Assembly (NCBI GenBank): GCA_964539825.1
Contig: CAZIKF010000005.1
Location: 62,001-126,000, forward strand
DNA length: 64,000 nt
Source of the DNA: CAZIKF01 sp964539825
GTDB lineage: Bacteria > Muiribacteriota > UBA6191
Reading direction: 5' to 3'
Below, in pieces: positions 28,238 through 35,596 of this stretch; positions within the stretch are counted from its first letter, which is position 1; every line of letters begins with the position of its first letter. Under the pieces are notes generated by a model, which did not search any database, was not told where the DNA came from, and saw only the letters and a list, made by a program, of their open reading frames with translations. The translations under genes and the position numbers were made by a program.

Positions 28238-28909
28238 CTACTGGATTCCGGAAAGAATGGCTTCACGCTCATCCGCATCAAAGTGAGCTTCAAGGAGAGC
28301 TAAATACTCACTGCGATAGTACTCTTTTAAACTCAGGTACCGATTCAAGGCAAAGGACACCTCCTCCAAGAAGAGGTCTTGAGCCAGGGGGCTTCTTAAA
28401 TAATTGAGATCAGTAAGAAAGGCAATCAGAGTTTCAAAGTAAATAGAGTAGTAGTAGTAGTTCTTAGGATCTAGCTCACAGGCCTTTCGCATATGCTCTA
28501 CATAAGCCCTGTAACCGTTTTCTGAACTATGGAGTTTAGCTCCTGTTTTTTCAAGATTAGCCCACCAGTAATGAACCTCAGGGTTTCTGGGAAAGAAGTT
28601 TGATGAGGTCTGAAACTGTTCCCTTCCCATCAAAAGGTCTTCTTGACTCCCCTTTTTCAAATAGCGCTGCAGAAATGCCCGTCCAAGATAGAAATGGGCC
28701 AGATCAGATCGGGGTTCAAGTTTGACCCAGGCCTTGAACACGGGTATTGCTTTCTGCGCGTTTCCAGACTCAAGAAGTCGGGTCCCAACCTCCTTGAGAT
28801 TTTCTCTTTCCAGTAATCCCAGGGAGAACGAACCGAAGCCTGCCAATAAAATTAAAAAACCTAAAAATCGAATCATCCTTCCTATCATATATACCCAAAA
28901 AGAAGCCAT
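28238..28909 (-). CDS. Membrane-anchored TPR protein in glycan cluster
   Basis: 223 residues. A membrane anchor (residues about 8-31) is followed by TPR-like helices (GTRLLESGNAQKAIPVFKAW, SDLAHFYLGRAFLQRYLKKG, KACELDPKNYYYYSIYFETL). It is probably periplasmic. Six base pairs separate its stop from the next gene's start, so it is the first gene of the glycan unit (28909 to 23551). It could scaffold the polymerase/ligase, as TPR proteins do in some polysaccharide systems, but that is inference. Two internal ATGs (residues 8 and 12) are alternative starts. Confidence 0.65.
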   Translation of the reverse strand: MASFWVYMIGRMIRFLGFLILLAGFGSFSLGLLERENLKEVGTRLLESGNAQKAIPVFKAWVKLEPRSDLAHFYLGRAFLQRYLKKGSQEDLLMGREQFQTSSNFFPRNPEVHYWWANLEKTGAKLHSSENGYRAYVEHMRKACELDPKNYYYYSIYFETLIAFLTDLNYLRSPLAQDLFLEEVSFALNRYLSLKEYYRSEYLALLEAHFDADEREAILSGIQ

Positions 28910-28920
28910 TTGTCCGAATT

Positions 28921-28935
28921 CTCATCCGCGATGAG
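28921..28935. repeat. Palindrome CTCATC-N3-GATGAG upstream of the glycan unit
   Basis: A six-base inverted repeat with three central bases, 12 bp upstream of the TPR gene start, with the same half-sites as the palindrome at 840-856. Position fits an operator for the minus-strand glycan unit. Only two copies were noticed, so chance is not excluded. Confidence 0.3.
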
Positions 28936-29042
28936 CTTATTTTGGTCATGAACCTGCAAAGGGAATAGATTCTTGGATTCAAGGAGAAGGGGGGCTCATG
29001 AATCGAGGACCTTGAAAGAAGGCTTGTGAATCAGAAGCCCTA

Positions 29043-29822
29043 TCAGGCTCCCTTGAACTCCACAAACCCATCCCCGAGTTCTATATTCTGCAACTTCACG
29101 GGAATCAATTCCATCAAGGGGAATCGATTGAGGTTCAGGACAGGATTAATTCGATTCACAATAGAACCGGTGACAAACCCTGGGATTTTAAAAGCATTAA
29201 GCCTGACGGAGTTAGTTCGAAAATCAACGGTTCTTTTGGCCTGATTTACGACAAATCTGCCTTCCGTTTTCACTCGGGCACTGAAAAATCTATTTTTGAT
29301 CCGTCCTGAGAAAAGCATGCGGTCCTCAGTCAGTTCAATTTTGGGCCCTCCAAGATTAATGCGTTTTTGATTGGCAGTTAGATAGGTGTTGATGTCTTCT
29401 TCATCCAGACGTAGGGAAAACTTCACCTGACCAACGGTGGTAACCTTGAGCTTTCCTTCGCTCATCAGTTTATCAACGTCAAATTTTAGATTTGATACTT
29501 TCAATCTTCCTCGACGTATGTTCAGGTTTTCCAGGCCCTGTATGGAGCTATCTCGAAAGACAATCTCCATGAGCTCGAATTTTCCCCTTACAATATCCTG
29601 ATGGCGGGTTGGATAGAACCTTACCCTGACATCCTTCTGCGCTATCAGGTATTCCTGGAGCCCCTTTCGAAACGCATTCTTGATTTCTTTGACTCCGTAA
29701 ACTCTAAAAGCACTGGAAATTTGTGGCTCTGAATGAGAATAAAGATCCACATCCAACTTACTTTTCGCGGAGACTGCAGGGACCAGAGAAAGAGCTATGA
29801 GAAGGGGGAGGAACCGAATCAT
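29043..29822 (-). CDS. Exported LmeA-like (DUF2993) protein
   Basis: 259 residues with a signal peptide (MIRFLPLLIALSLVPAVSA) that fixes the start six codons inside the longest frame. The rest alternates short beta strands in the LmeA/DUF2993 manner (GRLKVSNLKFDVDKLMSEGK, FSLRLDEEDINTYLTANQKR, NSVRLNAFKIPGFV, PLMELIPVKLQNIELGDG). Family members are periplasmic phospholipid-binding proteins linked to envelope glycolipid maturation. It lies between a large lipoprotein and the glycan cluster, with no overlap to either. Family membership is from pattern only. Confidence 0.6.
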   Translation of the reverse strand: MIRFLPLLIALSLVPAVSAKSKLDVDLYSHSEPQISSAFRVYGVKEIKNAFRKGLQEYLIAQKDVRVRFYPTRHQDIVRGKFELMEIVFRDSSIQGLENLNIRRGRLKVSNLKFDVDKLMSEGKLKVTTVGQVKFSLRLDEEDINTYLTANQKRINLGGPKIELTEDRMLFSGRIKNRFFSARVKTEGRFVVNQAKRTVDFRTNSVRLNAFKIPGFVTGSIVNRINPVLNLNRFPLMELIPVKLQNIELGDGFVEFKGA

Positions 29823-29834
29823 ACCCAAAACATC

Positions 29835-29879
29835 GTACAAAAGTATTTAGGTTTTAATACTTTTTGTACGTTTTTGTAC
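29835..29879. promoter_or_regulatory. GTAC-containing inverted and direct repeats
   Basis: The 57-bp gap holds an inverted repeat (GTACAAAAGTATT at 29835-29847, AATACTTTTTGTAC at 29856-29869) and a direct repeat of TTTTTGTAC at 29861-29869 and 29871-29879, 10 bp apart. It lies just upstream of the LmeA-like gene and just past the stop of the large lipoprotein. Likely an operator, or a weak terminator-like hairpin. Confidence 0.45.
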
Positions 29880-32294
29880 TCATCTGAGCTTTTGACTACT
29901 AACAATGGAGATAATGAATAAGGTGGATGCGACCAGAAAAATGACTTGAATCAAGAATTCCGTAAGACTGATTCGTTCAGGATACTTTGCTATGGTTGTC
30001 AGGCGAGACTTACCCTTCATATAGCGCTGAATCTCGTTTTCCATCTTCTGCATTTCTTGATAAAAATCTTTCAGTGGTTCCTTGGGTGGAATTACCTTGG
30101 TTGGGGGAGACATGGGTGGTGCCTGTTGAACCCCTGGCGCGGTTTTCTGGCCTTCGAGCCTTCCCTTCGGGGCTGGAAAAGGAGAGATTGAACTCTTGGA
30201 TCGAGTTTCCTGGGCACGCTCTCTCCAGCGGGCATAATCATACTCTTCGTATTCCAGGGAACCAGGAGTGGACTTTCCCATAGCTGAAGAATCAGTGGGA
30301 GGATTGGTCGGTACCTTACCAGTCTCCTCTAGAATCCTTTGCAAATAGCCATGGAGTTCCGGCACATCGTATCCATGCTTTTTAGCCAACTTAAAATATC
30401 TTTGTGCTGTATCAAAATCACCGGACTGAAAATATCCACGGGCCATATCAAAGAAGAACACAGCATTCGCTGGAAATTCAGTATGAGAAGGATCTGGCTT
30501 TGGAGGAGGTTCCTTAGTTTTTGGCTTCAAAATTTCTGTGATTAGATTATCCTTTTGGTTCTTTCGTCTGGTCTTAGTTGTTACCCGCCTGGGAGCTGAG
30601 CTGGATGGCTCCATAGATGCCTTAGGCTTAGCACCCCTGACAATCTTTTTGGCAGGAGCAGAGGAAGCAGTTGCGATTTGACGTCTTTTTTTCAAGTGAG
30701 ACCGAACAGGCTGTGGTTTCGACGCCATCGCGGCTTTAGCTGCTTGGATATCCTCAAAAACGATATCCGCTGCCCTTCGTCCTTTCTTAAAGGAACGGTT
30801 AATGATTCGAGCTACAGAAATACCCCCATTGTTGACATACAACCCAGATAATCCATCCAGAATCAGGTCCCGGTGTCCTCGGTGGCCAGTAGCAATGACC
30901 GCCTTATCTTCAAGCTTAAATCCCACCTGGTACTTACCCACGTAATTTCGTTCGAATAATTCAGGTATTTTCCCCCGTGGATTAGACTTCACACCGTGAA
31001 AATAATCTTCCATAAAGCGCGTAACCGCTTTCTCATCCACCGTGGAGAAAACCTCCAGAACCAGAGTTTCTTCCGGGGCAGAATCCAAATCCATTGCTTT
31101 ACTGTCTCCACGATCAAATCCATCTAGAAGAAAATAAAACTTCTGATACTTCTTTGACTTGCTGTATTTGGGGGGATAGACCAGCTGAAACCCTGGCATC
31201 TCAAGGTTAAAGTTTTCACTAAACCTCGGTTTTGACACCTCTACAGATCGTGCGGCATTTGCCTTAGAAGAAACCTCTGCAACGATTTTCTCTTTTTGTG
31301 CTTTTGTGGAAGTCGACTCTTTCAGGGGCTGGTCTTTGGAAGCCTGTTTTCTTCTCTGCTTAAACTTCCTGGCCAACTCTTTAGCCCTTTCCCGCCAGGA
31401 AGAGCTTGGATTTCTTTTGGCCATCTTTACCTGGCTTCTAGCACCAGGGCTTGATGCGGCTGTTTCTTGTCCTCCTGTTTTTTTCGCGATTCTTGATTCA
31501 AATCCAGATACAGATGGGCGCTTTCGTATAGGACGTGACAAATTTTCTGGGTTCCCTTCATCATTCACCGGCCAAAGCATCACATGCATAAGCTGGGGCT
31601 GGGAAGTACTCGATGATTTTTCAGCCGATACGAGACGAGTTGGTAAAACTCCACCGTGCCTTTGTTTTTGAGCTTCGGCCAAAGCATAAACCCTACGGTG
31701 AAATTCCAGCATAAGCTCAGCAAAGACCTCGTCTAGAAATTTACGGTTGTAACCGGAAAAATCCTTGTTTCTAGCATTTCTAATCCGGTAACGACGCTCA
31801 AACCTACGATTCAGTTCGAAAAACCTCTCACCGGTATATGTGTTTAGACCAAACAATGTAATCTCAAGGTTTAGCAGTAAATGTTTTCTATCTTTTTGGT
31901 AAGAGTAGTGATTAACTTTTCCGCCTAAGACCGCTTCTATGAGATGAAAATTCCCCAGTCTTCTCAGGGTGGCCGAATTCTGATAGTTCAGCTTTCGAGA
32001 AAAGTCTGCCATTGCTTCAGGGGTATCAACCAACTCAATGTGAGGCAGGGATCTCAAAACATCATGGAGATAGAGCCCGAGGTTTTTGGCATCATCCGCA
32101 AGGACATTCTCTCCAGGCTCCAAAGCGATTAGTACAGACCTTAAGGGAGCTTGCAACATTGGAATTGGCCCTGCGGACTTCCCTCTATGAGAGCAGCCTG
32201 AGCCAAAGAAAAGAGATAGAGCACTCACCCCTATTAAGAAAAAGCGGACTAAGCCTGCCAAAACCCTTTTAGATTCCTGGGTAGCACTATACAT
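29880..32294 (-). CDS. Large lipoprotein with TPR segment and C-terminal membrane anchor
   Basis: About 804 residues, family unknown. The N-terminus has a signal with a lipobox-like end (SALSLFFGSGC), which would be lipidated at that cysteine. Residues about 50-220 resemble the beta/alpha penicillin-binding-activator or CsgG/TolB-like fold (RSVLIALEPGENVLADDAKN). Residues about 280-350 and 545-600 are basic, Ala/Lys/Ser-rich linkers. A folded segment lies near 370-530 (QKFYFLLDGFDRGDSKAMD), a TPR near 620-660 (FFFDMARGYFQSGDFDTAQR), and the C-terminus is a membrane segment (TEFLIQVIFLVASTLFIISI). Lipid at one end and a membrane helix at the other suggest an envelope-spanning or doubly anchored protein. 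The start (GTG or ATG) is uncertain. Confidence 0.6.
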   Translation of the reverse strand: MYSATQESKRVLAGLVRFFLIGVSALSLFFGSGCSHRGKSAGPIPMLQAPLRSVLIALEPGENVLADDAKNLGLYLHDVLRSLPHIELVDTPEAMADFSRKLNYQNSATLRRLGNFHLIEAVLGGKVNHYSYQKDRKHLLLNLEITLFGLNTYTGERFFELNRRFERRYRIRNARNKDFSGYNRKFLDEVFAELMLEFHRRVYALAEAQKQRHGGVLPTRLVSAEKSSSTSQPQLMHVMLWPVNDEGNPENLSRPIRKRPSVSGFESRIAKKTGGQETAASSPGARSQVKMAKRNPSSSWRERAKELARKFKQRRKQASKDQPLKESTSTKAQKEKIVAEVSSKANAARSVEVSKPRFSENFNLEMPGFQLVYPPKYSKSKKYQKFYFLLDGFDRGDSKAMDLDSAPEETLVLEVFSTVDEKAVTRFMEDYFHGVKSNPRGKIPELFERNYVGKYQVGFKLEDKAVIATGHRGHRDLILDGLSGLYVNNGGISVARIINRSFKKGRRAADIVFEDIQAAKAAMASKPQPVRSHLKKRRQIATASSAPAKKIVRGAKPKASMEPSSSAPRRVTTKTRRKNQKDNLITEILKPKTKEPPPKPDPSHTEFPANAVFFFDMARGYFQSGDFDTAQRYFKLAKKHGYDVPELHGYLQRILEETGKVPTNPPTDSSAMGKSTPGSLEYEEYDYARWRERAQETRSKSSISPFPAPKGRLEGQKTAPGVQQAPPMSPPTKVIPPKEPLKDFYQEMQKMENEIQRYMKGKSRLTTIAKYPERISLTEFLIQVIFLVASTLFIISIVSSQKLR

Positions 32295-32412
32295 TCGCAC
32301 AAAAAGTTAAATCGACAAGATGTTCTTGTCATATTAAGTGATTTGAACGCCATGTTCAATGGTGGTTGAAAGGAAGAAGGAAGAAGAGAGGTTCCATTCG
32401 CATCCTCTGACC

Positions 32413-32440
32413 TGGACAAACTTCTACTCATTTGTATAAT
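32413..32440 (+). promoter_or_regulatory. Sigma-70-type promoter ahead of the small ORF and tmRNA
   Basis: TGGACA (32413-32418) and a perfect TATAAT (32435-32440) with a 16-bp spacer. It is the best promoter match seen upstream of the tmRNA; no good match lies immediately before the mature 5' end. The transcript would then carry a leader of about 170 nt containing the small membrane ORF, to be removed by RNase P. Confidence 0.65.
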
Positions 32441-32449
32441 GGGTACGCT

Positions 32450-32650
32450 ATGCCATTTACGATGAAACTTACATATGTCGTCCTATTTTTGGTGCCACTC
32501 GCTATCCTTTTGTTCTACATTTTAGGCCTACCGTTTTTGACGCTGTGGGCTGGCGAAGACGCACAAGTCGAAGTTAAAGCCGATGAACTGGATGAAGTCG
32601 AAGAGGATACCCTCGGGGGTGTAAGGATTCGACAGGCTAGTGCTGAGTAG
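32450..32650 (+). CDS. Small membrane protein overlapping tmRNA 5' end
   Basis: 66 residues from the ATG at 32450 (62 from the next ATG). One strong hydrophobic segment (LTYVVLFLVPLAILLFYILG) is followed by an acidic tail (DELDEVEEDTLGG). The last 36 bases, including the stop, lie inside the tmRNA gene. The promoter TATAAT excludes the longer TTG start. There is no clear Shine-Dalgarno sequence, so translation may be weak or leaderless. No family is recognised; it may be real or an accident of the leader sequence. Confidence 0.4.
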   Translation: MPFTMKLTYVVLFLVPLAILLFYILGLPFLTLWAGEDAQVEVKADELDEVEEDTLGGVRIRQASAE

Positions 32651-32966
32651 ATTTGCAATCCGAAGTTGATGGAATGGCTTCGTAAAAATTCCATCACCAA
32701 TACTTGCTGACGATGAGTTAGCCATGGCTGCCTAAGAGTGCATGCCACGTCAGTTCCAGAGTTCACCGGGCTTTGGAAATCTGGCGTCGATCTTCCGGTG
32801 TATACCGATCAGGGGTCCACCTCCTGTGAGATGAATAATCAGGTGGATAAGCCGTGGCTGGTTTGCCAGTGGACAGGTCATGGCCGACAATTAAACACTG
32901 AATATGATTGTAGACGGTTTATTTGAATCTTGTACCTGGACGGGAGTTCGATTCTCCCCACCTCCA
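32615..32966 (+). ncRNA. ssrA: Transfer-messenger RNA (tmRNA)
   Basis: Rescues stalled ribosomes and tags their products for proteolysis. The 5' end GGGGGTG (32615-32621) pairs fully with CACCTCC (32959-32965) to give the 7-bp acceptor stem, followed by the discriminator A. The conserved AAGGATTCGACAGGC follows the 5' end, and the T-arm reads GGAGTTCGATTCTCC near 32943. CCA is not encoded. The tag frame is best read at 32706-32735 as ADDELAMAA then TAA, ending in the usual AA. Length is 352 nt, typical for a one-piece tmRNA. A strong terminator begins about 5 bp further on. smpB is not in the window. Confidence 0.95.
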
Positions 32967-32970
32967 TAAA

Positions 32971-33003
32971 AAAAAACCGCCCAAAGTAAGGGCGGTTTTT
33001 TTT
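32971..33003. terminator. Bidirectional terminator between tmRNA and lexA
   Basis: CCGCCC/GGGCGG (32977-32982 with 32990-32995) flanked by A and T runs, giving a hairpin with T tracts in both directions. It serves tmRNA on the plus strand and, as the second hairpin, lexA on the minus strand. An imperfect copy lies at about 33042-33065. Confidence 0.9.
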
Positions 33004-33100
33004 AACTCACTGTTAAAGCCGGGGATGCCCCCTCAGAAACCACCCTCAGTAAGGGCGGTTTTTTTAACTCACTATTAAGGCTGGGGATAGCCCCTCAGAA
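32985..33100. repeat. Tandem duplication of the lexA 3' end and terminator
   Basis: Copy one (32985-33038) and copy two (33048-33100) share about 90% of 53-54 positions: both read AGTAAGGGCGG, a T run, TTAACTCACT, then a version of the last lexA codons. Copy two contains the real lexA stop. Copy one is therefore a decayed duplicate of the gene end plus terminator arm. Confidence 0.8.
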
Positions 33101-33680
33101 GACCAACCATAACACCTATTACATCTACCTCCCCATGGATTCGAATGGGTTCCATCGTTGCGTTTGCAGGTTGAAGACGGATGTGATCCTTTTCCTGGTA
33201 ATACTTTTTTAGCGTCATGGCGCCCTCGTAACACACCACCGCTACCTGCCCGTTTTGGGCATAAGAAGACTCCTCAATCAAAATTAAATCCCCATTTAGT
33301 ATGTGCTCCTCCACCATGGAGTCACCCCGGACTTCCAGGGCAAATACCGGCTCTCGGTTGCGCAGGATTCCCTCCGGAAGGACTACTTCATCGAATTGTT
33401 CAAAAACCTCTACTAGTAGACCTGCCGGAACCACACCACGCAGGGGAATGGAGCGAGCGGAAGAAGGGGTATTTTTCAGTAGGTGAATGCTTCGTTTTTG
33501 CTTATGAGAACGACGGATATACCCCTTTTTTTCCAGTGCCTGAAGATGCTGAATCACGGTGGAGTTTGCCGAATACCCAAATCGCTTCTGAATCTCCACA
33601 GTCTGGGGAGTCATACCGCGCTCATTCTCATAGGAGCAGATATACTGGTAGATCTCTTCTTGCCTTGCTGACAACTTCAT
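33075..33680 (-). CDS. lexA: LexA SOS repressor
   Basis: The SOS regulator (201 residues): an N-terminal winged HTH (residues about 1-65, ANSTVIQHLQALEKKGYIRR) and a C-terminal S24 peptidase domain. The self-cleavage site is A86-G87 (VVPAGLLV), and the catalytic dyad is S121 in RGDSM and K158 in MTLKKYY. The longer frame is rejected because GGAGG lies just before the ATG at 33678-33680. RecA filaments stimulate its self-cleavage and so release SOS genes. A 9-bp direct repeat upstream is a candidate operator for autoregulation. Converges with tmRNA. Confidence 0.96.
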   Translation of the reverse strand: MKLSARQEEIYQYICSYENERGMTPQTVEIQKRFGYSANSTVIQHLQALEKKGYIRRSHKQKRSIHLLKNTPSSARSIPLRGVVPAGLLVEVFEQFDEVVLPEGILRNREPVFALEVRGDSMVEEHILNGDLILIEESSYAQNGQVAVVCYEGAMTLKKYYQEKDHIRLQPANATMEPIRIHGEVDVIGVMVGLLRGYPQP

Positions 33681-33716
33681 CACCCCTCCAGGATCATTCC
33701 CATCAAGAAGAGAATA

Positions 33717-33736
33717 ACCGAGACAGTACCGAGACA
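33717..33736. promoter_or_regulatory. Direct repeat upstream of lexA, candidate operator
   Basis: ACCGAGACA occurs at 33717-33725 and 33728-33736, an 11-bp period that places both copies on one face of the helix, 37-56 bp upstream of the lexA ATG. Weak promoter-like boxes (TTGTTG and TATTCT on the minus strand) flank it, so the repeat would sit in the spacer. It matches neither the E. coli (CTGT-N8-ACAG) nor the TTTG-N5-CAAA type box. Function is inferred from position. Confidence 0.4.
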
Positions 33737-33812
33737 ACAAGAGTTTGATAGTTGAATGAATGGAGTCCTGGCTAAATCAACCGAATTCAAGTGCTGATTT
33801 TCTTGTATTCAA

Positions 33813-35555
33813 CTAGTCAAAGACAAGGTCTGAAAGAGGTCGGGAGCAACAGGTTAAAATGAATCCCGCCTCTTGATCATCATCACTGAGTCCATCAGTA
33901 GATTCCGACTCAACCTTTCCGGACTGCATTTTAACTTTGCACGTACCGCAACTACCACTACGACAGGAGAAGTCGATTTCAACTCCTTCTTCTTCAGCTA
34001 CATCCAGAATATAGTCATCGGCTCCACATTTAATCGCTCTACTGCTAGATTTGAACAAGATGGTGTGGTCGAATTCTTTCCTGGATGCGGTCTTGGTTGT
34101 AGCTTTTGTATCCTCCTGCGGCTTTTGATCTGGATTTAAAATCGTAGGACTTCCCGATTCTCCGACTGACTTGACCCTGTCTGACTTTCGGTCTGCTGAA
34201 GAAGTCTTTCTCGAATCCTCTTTCGTCTTGCCCTTACTTCCTCCAAAACTCTCTTCATGATAGTTTTGCAGGGGAAATCCAAGCTCATCGAACAGCGTTT
34301 TCACTGAGTCCATAAACTCCTCGGGGCCGCAGCAATATACCGAACGTTTTAGAAAGTCAGGACAACCTAATTCAAGCAGTTTTTCAGAGACTCTCCCCGT
34401 ATAACCCATCCAACCTTCACCAGGAGATGGACGGGTACAAGTAACCAGATATCTGAAATTTGACCGCTGCACAGTCATTAACTCCAGTTCCTTCTGAAAA
34501 ATAAGGTCGCTTGCGGCTCTGGCGCTATATAAAAAAACAACGTCGCAATCTGCATTTAGATCATGTAGCCAACGGCTCATAGACATACAGGGGGTAATCC
34601 CGCTTCCCCCAGCCAGAAACAAAATTTTCCTCAGGGGAGAAGTCAAACAGGTAAATTTTCCATTGGGTCCCCTCCCCTTCAAGCTGTCTCCAATTTTTAA
34701 ATGATCATGAAGCCAATTAGAAACTAATCCGCCAGGCACTCTCTTCACAGTAATTGAAATTGCATGGGGTCTGGAAGGAGAAGAAGAAATGGTATATGAG
34801 CGCAGGATCCGCTTGGAATCAATTTCTAGCTCAAGGGTTATAAATTGACCGGGTTTGTAGCCAAACAAGACTGGAGAAGATCCTCGAAAGACAAAGGTTT
34901 TAACATCGTGAGTCTCCTGGACAATGTTGACTACTCGCAATTCAATTTTCCCCCTGGTCCAGGTGTCCGTAGCAGTCTCGCTGAAGATCTTAGGGGCTAT
35001 CGGGGTGGAATCAGTTTGAAGGCTTGGTTGCTCTTTGGATCTCGGTATTTGCTGGTCATCTAGAGAACCATTAAGCGAATTTTCAACCAGACCTTTTTGA
35101 GAAATACCTGATGATTTCTTAGCGTCATCAATTGCCGGTAAGCTTTGTAGGTTCACCTTAAATTCCTCGTAAGCCTCCAGGCTTGGAGTAGTCAGTGATC
35201 CAAACAGGGAAGATTTGGACGCGGAAGCGATACGTTTTGAAAGGAAAAGCAAGTCCTGGATTAATAACGTACTTTCAACCTCAGTCAAGCTGCCCAGAAG
35301 AGACTGAATATCATTTATCACGTTTCCCTTAAATTCCTCCGAGGATTTGGATTTCACATGGTCTTTCCAAAACTGGGAATAGCCTTCTCTTGTCCGGGGA
35401 AGGGCAGAACGTAAGGAATTACTTTTGCACCAATTCTCATTTCCAAGCATTTCTTGAAAGGTATTTGCCTCCTTGACGCTAATCTGAGAACCGGTCTCAG
35501 CAATCTGAACAAAAATATCAAATGGGATTTTTACCAGGGCTTCAAATTTTTCCAT
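33813..35555 (-). CDS. Flavin reductase with C-terminal [2Fe-2S] ferredoxin and novel N-terminal domain
   Basis: 580 residues. Residues about 1-200 are helical and unrecognised, faintly TerB-like. Residues about 205-305 are an FAD-binding ferredoxin-reductase barrel (RSYTISSSP, GGLVSNWLHDHLKIGD). Residues about 310-420 are the NAD(P) domain (FLAGGSGITPCMSM, CCGPEEFMDSV). A Ser/Lys-rich linker of about 65 residues follows, and residues about 495-580 are a plant-type ferredoxin with the cluster cysteines in CRSGSCGTCKVK plus CC near the end. The order resembles hybrid-cluster-protein reductase and related oxygenase reductases. It moves electrons between NAD(P)H and a [2Fe-2S] centre. The gene lies 41 bp downstream of the Fe-S membrane protein gene and is probably its partner. 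Confidence 0.85.
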   Translation of the reverse strand: MEKFEALVKIPFDIFVQIAETGSQISVKEANTFQEMLGNENWCKSNSLRSALPRTREGYSQFWKDHVKSKSSEEFKGNVINDIQSLLGSLTEVESTLLIQDLLFLSKRIASASKSSLFGSLTTPSLEAYEEFKVNLQSLPAIDDAKKSSGISQKGLVENSLNGSLDDQQIPRSKEQPSLQTDSTPIAPKIFSETATDTWTRGKIELRVVNIVQETHDVKTFVFRGSSPVLFGYKPGQFITLELEIDSKRILRSYTISSSPSRPHAISITVKRVPGGLVSNWLHDHLKIGDSLKGRGPNGKFTCLTSPLRKILFLAGGSGITPCMSMSRWLHDLNADCDVVFLYSARAASDLIFQKELELMTVQRSNFRYLVTCTRPSPGEGWMGYTGRVSEKLLELGCPDFLKRSVYCCGPEEFMDSVKTLFDELGFPLQNYHEESFGGSKGKTKEDSRKTSSADRKSDRVKSVGESGSPTILNPDQKPQEDTKATTKTASRKEFDHTILFKSSSRAIKCGADDYILDVAEEEGVEIDFSCRSGSCGTCKVKMQSGKVESESTDGLSDDDQEAGFILTCCSRPLSDLVFD

Positions 35556-35596
35556 ATCGCGTTAAACTTCCAATTTCAACCAGTACTTTCTTGAAA

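Noticed and set aside
32738..32926. ORF inside the tmRNA
   Set aside because: It lies wholly in the structured part of the tmRNA, downstream of the tag stop, and has no protein-like character.
32640..32968. A tRNA gene at the T-arm-like GTTCGATTCTCC sequence
   Set aside because: There is no D-arm or anticodon arm within 80 bases; the sequence is the 3' tRNA-like part of the tmRNA.
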